DNA from: Chromatocurvus sp964613795
Lineage (GTDB): Bacteria > Pseudomonadota > Gammaproteobacteria > Pseudomonadales > Halieaceae
Assembly (NCBI GenBank): GCA_964613795.1
Contig: CAZTJR010000005.1
Span: forward strand, 60,316-124,315
DNA length: 64,000 nucleotides
Direction of reading: 5' to 3'
The first letter of the stretch is position 1. Each line of letters opens with the position of its first letter. The translations under genes were made by a program, and so were the position numbers. Positions 60,826 through 64,000 of the stretch are shown in pieces. The notes beneath the pieces are model-generated. The model saw only the letters and a list, made by a program, of their open reading frames with translations. It searched no databases and was not told the origin of the DNA.

Positions 60826-61785
60826 TCAGAACTGTGCGAGAATCTTGCGCGCCGCGCGGTAGGGCGTGGTGCGCGCCGCTTCGACCTCTGTCTCGAGATC
60901 CTTGAGCATGCTGCGGATGCCGGGCCGTGATTCCAGTCGCTGCATCATCAGTTCGCGAACCAGCTGATGCATCCAGTCGCGATTCTGATGCGCGCGCTTG
61001 CGCTCGAAGTCACCGCGCTCCCTGGCTTCAGTATAATAGCCCCGTATCATGTCCCAGACATCGCCTATGTGGCGTCCTTGCAGGGCCGAGCAGGTCATCA
61101 CCCGAGGCGTCCAGAACCCGCTGTGGCGCAGCAGACTCATGGCGCTGCTGTAGTGCTGCCGCGCCACGGCGGCCATCTCCTCACTGGGGCCATCGGCCTT
61201 GTTGATCACCAGCGCGTCGGCGAGTTCGAGAATACCCCGCTTGATGCCCTGAAGCTCGTCGCCACCGCCGGGGAGCATAAGCACCATGAAGAAATCCACC
61301 ATAGCGGCCACCTGGTACTCGGACTGCCCGACGCCGACCGTTTCCACCAGGATGACGTCATAACCCGCAGCCTCGCAAAGCAGCAGGGTTTCCCGGGTCT
61401 TCTGGGCGACGCCACCGAGAGCGCCCTCGGCCGGCGAGGGCCGGATGAACGCCTCGTCGCGACGGGAGAGCTGCTCCATGCGCGTTTTGTCGCCCAGAAT
61501 CGAACCGCCCGCCAGCGGCGAACTCGGATCCACCGCCAGAATAGCCACGCGCTTGCCCTGCGCTATCAGGTGCAGACCGAAGGCCTCGATAAAGGTGGAT
61601 TTGCCTACTCCGGGCACCCCGGTGACACCGATGCGCACGCTGTTTCCGGTGTCAGGCAGCAAGGCCTCGAGAACAGACTGGGCTTCATCGCGATGGCGCG
61701 GTAGCCGGCTCTCTACCAGGGTGATCGCCTTTGCCAGAGCGCGACGCTCGCCGCGACGCAGCGCCTCGAGGTCTATTGCCGTCAT
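60826..61785 (-). CDS. meaB: MeaB, G-protein chaperone of methylmalonyl-CoA mutase
   Basis: 319 residues, ArgK/MeaB family. Walker A GVTGVPGVGKST (about 54-65), DPSSPLAGGSILGDKTRM (about 86-103), VETVGVGQSE (switch region) and VINKADG are visible. MeaB gates cofactor loading and protects the mutase. It overlaps the mutase stop by four bases (ATGA at 61782-61785), so stoichiometric coupled synthesis is likely. Confidence 0.95.
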   Translation of the reverse strand: MTAIDLEALRRGERRALAKAITLVESRLPRHRDEAQSVLEALLPDTGNSVRIGVTGVPGVGKSTFIEAFGLHLIAQGKRVAILAVDPSSPLAGGSILGDKTRMEQLSRRDEAFIRPSPAEGALGGVAQKTRETLLLCEAAGYDVILVETVGVGQSEYQVAAMVDFFMVLMLPGGGDELQGIKRGILELADALVINKADGPSEEMAAVARQHYSSAMSLLRHSGFWTPRVMTCSALQGRHIGDVWDMIRGYYTEARERGDFERKRAHQNRDWMHQLVRELMMQRLESRPGIRSMLKDLETEVEAARTTPYRAARKILAQF

Positions 61786-63950
61786 TCGGCGGACGCGGTT
61801 GACTCGAGCACGGCTGCCAGTACCTTACGCGCCGCCTGCGGAATGGGCGTACCCGGTCCGAAGATGCATTTCACGCCGGCGTCATAGAGAAAGGGGTAAT
61901 CATTTTCCGGGATTACCCCGCCGGCGATCACGATGATGTCGGCAGCGCCCTGCTTTTCCAGCTCGTGTATCAGCGCCGGCACCAGCGTCTTGTGCCCGGC
62001 AGCCAGTGACGATGCGCCAATGACATGGACATCATTCTCTATCGCCTGGCGAGCCACCTCCTCCGGTGTCGAGAACATCGGCGACAGGTCGATATCGAAG
62101 CCGACGTCGGCGAAGGCCGTGGCGACGACCTTGGCACCGCGATCGTGACCATCCTGCCCCATCTTGCACACGAGCATGCGCGGGCGTCTGCCCTGCACCT
62201 CGACAAAGGCATCGATATCGCCGCGCATGGACTGCCAGTCCTCGTCGCTGTCAAAGGCGGAACCATAAACGCCAGACACCGTCTGCGCCTGCGCCTTGAA
62301 GCGCCCGAACTCGCGCTCCATCGCCGAGGAAATCTCCCCCACTGTCGCACGTCGCCGCGTCGCTTCAATACACAGTGCCAGCAGGTTGCCCTCGCCGCCG
62401 TGTGCACAGGCGAAAATATCTTCCAGCGCGTCGTTCACGGCGGTTTCGTCGCGGGCGGCACGCAGCGACTCGAGTCGTGCAATCTGGGATTCACGTACCT
62501 TGTCATTGTCGATCTCGAGGATCTCGACAGCGCGGTCCGCCTCACTCTGGTATTTATTGACCCCGACAATCACATCCTCACCGCGGTCAATACGCGCCTG
62601 CTTGCGCGCCGCCGCCTCCTCGATGCGCAGCTTCGGCATACCGGTCTCGATGGCTTTCGCCATTCCCCCGGCCTCTTCCACCTCGGCCATCAGTTCACGC
62701 GCCTTGTCCGCAATATCGCGCGTCAGGCTTTCCATCATGTAGGAGCCGCCCCAGGGATCGACCACATGGGTGATGCCGGCCTCCTCCTGCAGAATGAGCT
62801 GAGTATTGCGGGCGATGCGGGCAGCAAAATCGGATGGCAGTGCAATCGCCTCATCCAGCGCGTTGGTGTGCAGCGACTGGGTGCCACCAAAGACCGCGGC
62901 CATGGCCTCTATCGTTGTACGCACCACGTTGTTATAGGGGTCCTGCGCCGTAAGGGACCAGCCGGATGTCTGGCTGTGGGTGCGCAGCATAGAGCTTTTC
63001 GGGTTCTCCGGTTCGAACTCGGCAACGATTTCCGCCCACAGCAGGCGTGCCGCGCGCATCTTGGCGATCTCCATATAGAAGTTCATGCCGATGCCCCAGA
63101 AGAACGACAGACGCGGCGCAAACTCGTCGATATGCAAACCGGACGCCAGCGCCGTGCGGATATATTCCTTGCCGTCGGCAAGAGTGTAGGCAAGCTCCAG
63201 CGCCGCATTGGCCCCGGCTTCCTGGATGTGGTACCCCGATATGGAAATGGTGTTGAAGCGGGGCATGTGACGTGAACAATAGGCGATGATGTCGCCGATG
63301 ATTTTCATGCTCGGCGCGGGCGGATAGATGTAAGTGTTGCGCACCATGAATTCTTTCAGGATATCGTTCTGGATGGTGCCCGCGAGCTGCGCCTGGTCGA
63401 CGCCCTGCTCCTCTGCGGCCACGATATAGCCGGCGAGCACTGGCAGCACCGCGCCATTCATGGTCATGGAAACAGATACCTGGTCCAGGGGAATGCCGTC
63501 AAACAGGACTTTCATGTCCTCGACCGAGTCGATGGCCACACCGGCCTTGCCGACATCCCCGGTCACCCGTGGGTGATCCGAGTCATAGCCGCGATGGGTG
63601 GCGAGATCGAAGGCCACGGATATCCCCTGACCACCGGCGGCAAGCGCCTTGCGGTAGAACGCATTGGACTCCTCAGCGGTGCTGAAGCCCGCGTACTGCC
63701 GGATAGTCCATGGACGCCCCGCGTACATGGTCGCCTGGGGCCCCCGGATGTAGGGCGACAGCCCGGGCATGGTGTCCGTGTAGGGATTGTCCGCTGTATC
63801 TGCCGCCGTATAGAGCGGCTTTACATCGATGTGCTCGGGCGTCTCCCAGATCAGCTCATCAGGAGAACGGCCCTTCATCTGCCGGGTTGCGAGCTCGCGC
63901 CACGCGTCCAGATCGGCGCTGTCACGGTCATATATCTTGCGGTCGGTCAT
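61782..63950 (-). CDS. scpA: Methylmalonyl-CoA mutase (single-chain, B12-dependent)
   Basis: 722 residues. The N-terminal TIM barrel binds CoA (RGPQATMYAGRPWTIRQYAGFSTAEESNAFYR near 70-101), and the C-terminal cobalamin domain carries D600-x-H602-x-x-G605 in KMGQDGHDRGAKV, then IGASSLAAGH and IVIAGGVIPENDY. It interconverts methylmalonyl-CoA and succinyl-CoA, here probably for propionate or branched-chain amino acid catabolism. The ATG at 63950 follows GGAGA by six to seven bases. meaB is coupled downstream. Its need for adenosylcobalamin ties it to the btuB unit at the other end of the window. Confidence 0.97.
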   Translation of the reverse strand: MTDRKIYDRDSADLDAWRELATRQMKGRSPDELIWETPEHIDVKPLYTAADTADNPYTDTMPGLSPYIRGPQATMYAGRPWTIRQYAGFSTAEESNAFYRKALAAGGQGISVAFDLATHRGYDSDHPRVTGDVGKAGVAIDSVEDMKVLFDGIPLDQVSVSMTMNGAVLPVLAGYIVAAEEQGVDQAQLAGTIQNDILKEFMVRNTYIYPPAPSMKIIGDIIAYCSRHMPRFNTISISGYHIQEAGANAALELAYTLADGKEYIRTALASGLHIDEFAPRLSFFWGIGMNFYMEIAKMRAARLLWAEIVAEFEPENPKSSMLRTHSQTSGWSLTAQDPYNNVVRTTIEAMAAVFGGTQSLHTNALDEAIALPSDFAARIARNTQLILQEEAGITHVVDPWGGSYMMESLTRDIADKARELMAEVEEAGGMAKAIETGMPKLRIEEAAARKQARIDRGEDVIVGVNKYQSEADRAVEILEIDNDKVRESQIARLESLRAARDETAVNDALEDIFACAHGGEGNLLALCIEATRRRATVGEISSAMEREFGRFKAQAQTVSGVYGSAFDSDEDWQSMRGDIDAFVEVQGRRPRMLVCKMGQDGHDRGAKVVATAFADVGFDIDLSPMFSTPEEVARQAIENDVHVIGASSLAAGHKTLVPALIHELEKQGAADIIVIAGGVIPENDYPFLYDAGVKCIFGPGTPIPQAARKVLAAVLESTASAE

Positions 63951-63965
63951 TGCCTGTCTCCAGCG

Positions 63966-64000
63966 TCAGTGCTCGTCGCCGGGCTGGTTGATCTCGATGA
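63966..64000 (-). CDS. C-terminal end of an upstream minus-strand gene (partial)
   Basis: The minus strand reads I-E-I-N-Q-P-G-D-E-H then TGA (stop at 63966-63968), 15 bases before the mutase start, a spacing typical of an operon. Only eleven codons are inside the window, too few to identify the protein. Propionate-pathway genes such as a methylmalonyl-CoA epimerase or carboxylase subunit are common at this place, but that is a guess. Confidence 0.55.
   Translation of the reverse strand, partial: IEINQPGDEH

Noticed and set aside
62025..63275. 416-codon plus-strand frame opposite methylmalonyl-CoA mutase
   Set aside because: Shadow frame; the minus strand encodes an intact mutase.

Overview
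The window is a GC-rich (about 60%), densely coded chromosomal segment of a gammaproteobacterium. Two blocks have the gene order known from E. coli and its relatives: ftsK-lolA-rarA-crcB-serS-cysG next to trxB-aat-bpt-infA-clpA-clpS, and icd-rluE-nudJ-mnmA-hflD-purB. TonB-dependent uptake, a two-part TamA/TamB outer-membrane assembly system and LolA confirm a Gram-negative envelope. The mix of imported-B12-dependent propionate metabolism, a formylglycine sulfatase, a BLUF photosensor and a GGDEF/EAL protein suggests a free-living, probably marine heterotroph (for example Halieaceae/OM60 or a related lineage). The genus cannot be fixed by eye. I see no tRNA, rRNA, insertion sequence, prophage or CRISPR array.

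Layout. 1-3.7 kb: a cobalamin riboswitch with an RBS-sequestering hairpin precedes btuB, a small DUF6580-type membrane protein and a BtuF-like protein without signal peptide, forming one B12 unit. 3.7-5.4 kb: membrane-anchored sulfatase. 5.5-7.1 kb: alkylation repair (Ada-like activator/methyltransferase and AlkB). 7.1-9.7 kb: a DUF4156 lipoprotein, an SLC13 permease with a terminator/antiterminator-like leader, and DUF2007. 9.7-15.2 kb: PQQ sugar dehydrogenase-like protein, a GAF-PAS3-GGDEF-EAL protein, DUF302 and BLUF. 15.3-21.4 kb: secreted beta-propeller (VPS10/sortilin-like), TauD-like dioxygenase, EamA exporter, DUF427. 21.5-28.7 kb: kinase-like protein converging on tamB-tamA. 29-37.7 kb: secreted S33 hydrolase, ABC exporter natAB, HD-domain predicted oxygenase, guanine deaminase, SIMPL protein, Prc protease. 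37.7-45.2 kb: cysG-serS-crcB-rarA-lolA-ftsK on the minus strand. 45.4-51 kb: trxB-aat-bpt-infA converging on clpS-clpA. 51-57.6 kb: icd diverging from rluE-nudJ-mnmA-hflD-purB-GNAT. 57.6-64 kb: putA, meaB and methylmalonyl-CoA mutase, plus the last codons of an upstream gene.

Two themes link distant genes. B12: the first three genes bring in cobalamin under riboswitch control, and the last genes (mutase plus its G-protein chaperone MeaB) use it. N-degron: Aat and Bpt attach leucine to protein N-termini, ClpS recognises such ends, and ClpA unfolds the substrate for ClpP, all within 4.5 kb. The points most worth a second look are the compact B12 unit without BtuCD, the PhnZ/MIOX-like HD protein beside guanine deaminase, and the mutually exclusive hairpins ahead of the SLC13 permease.
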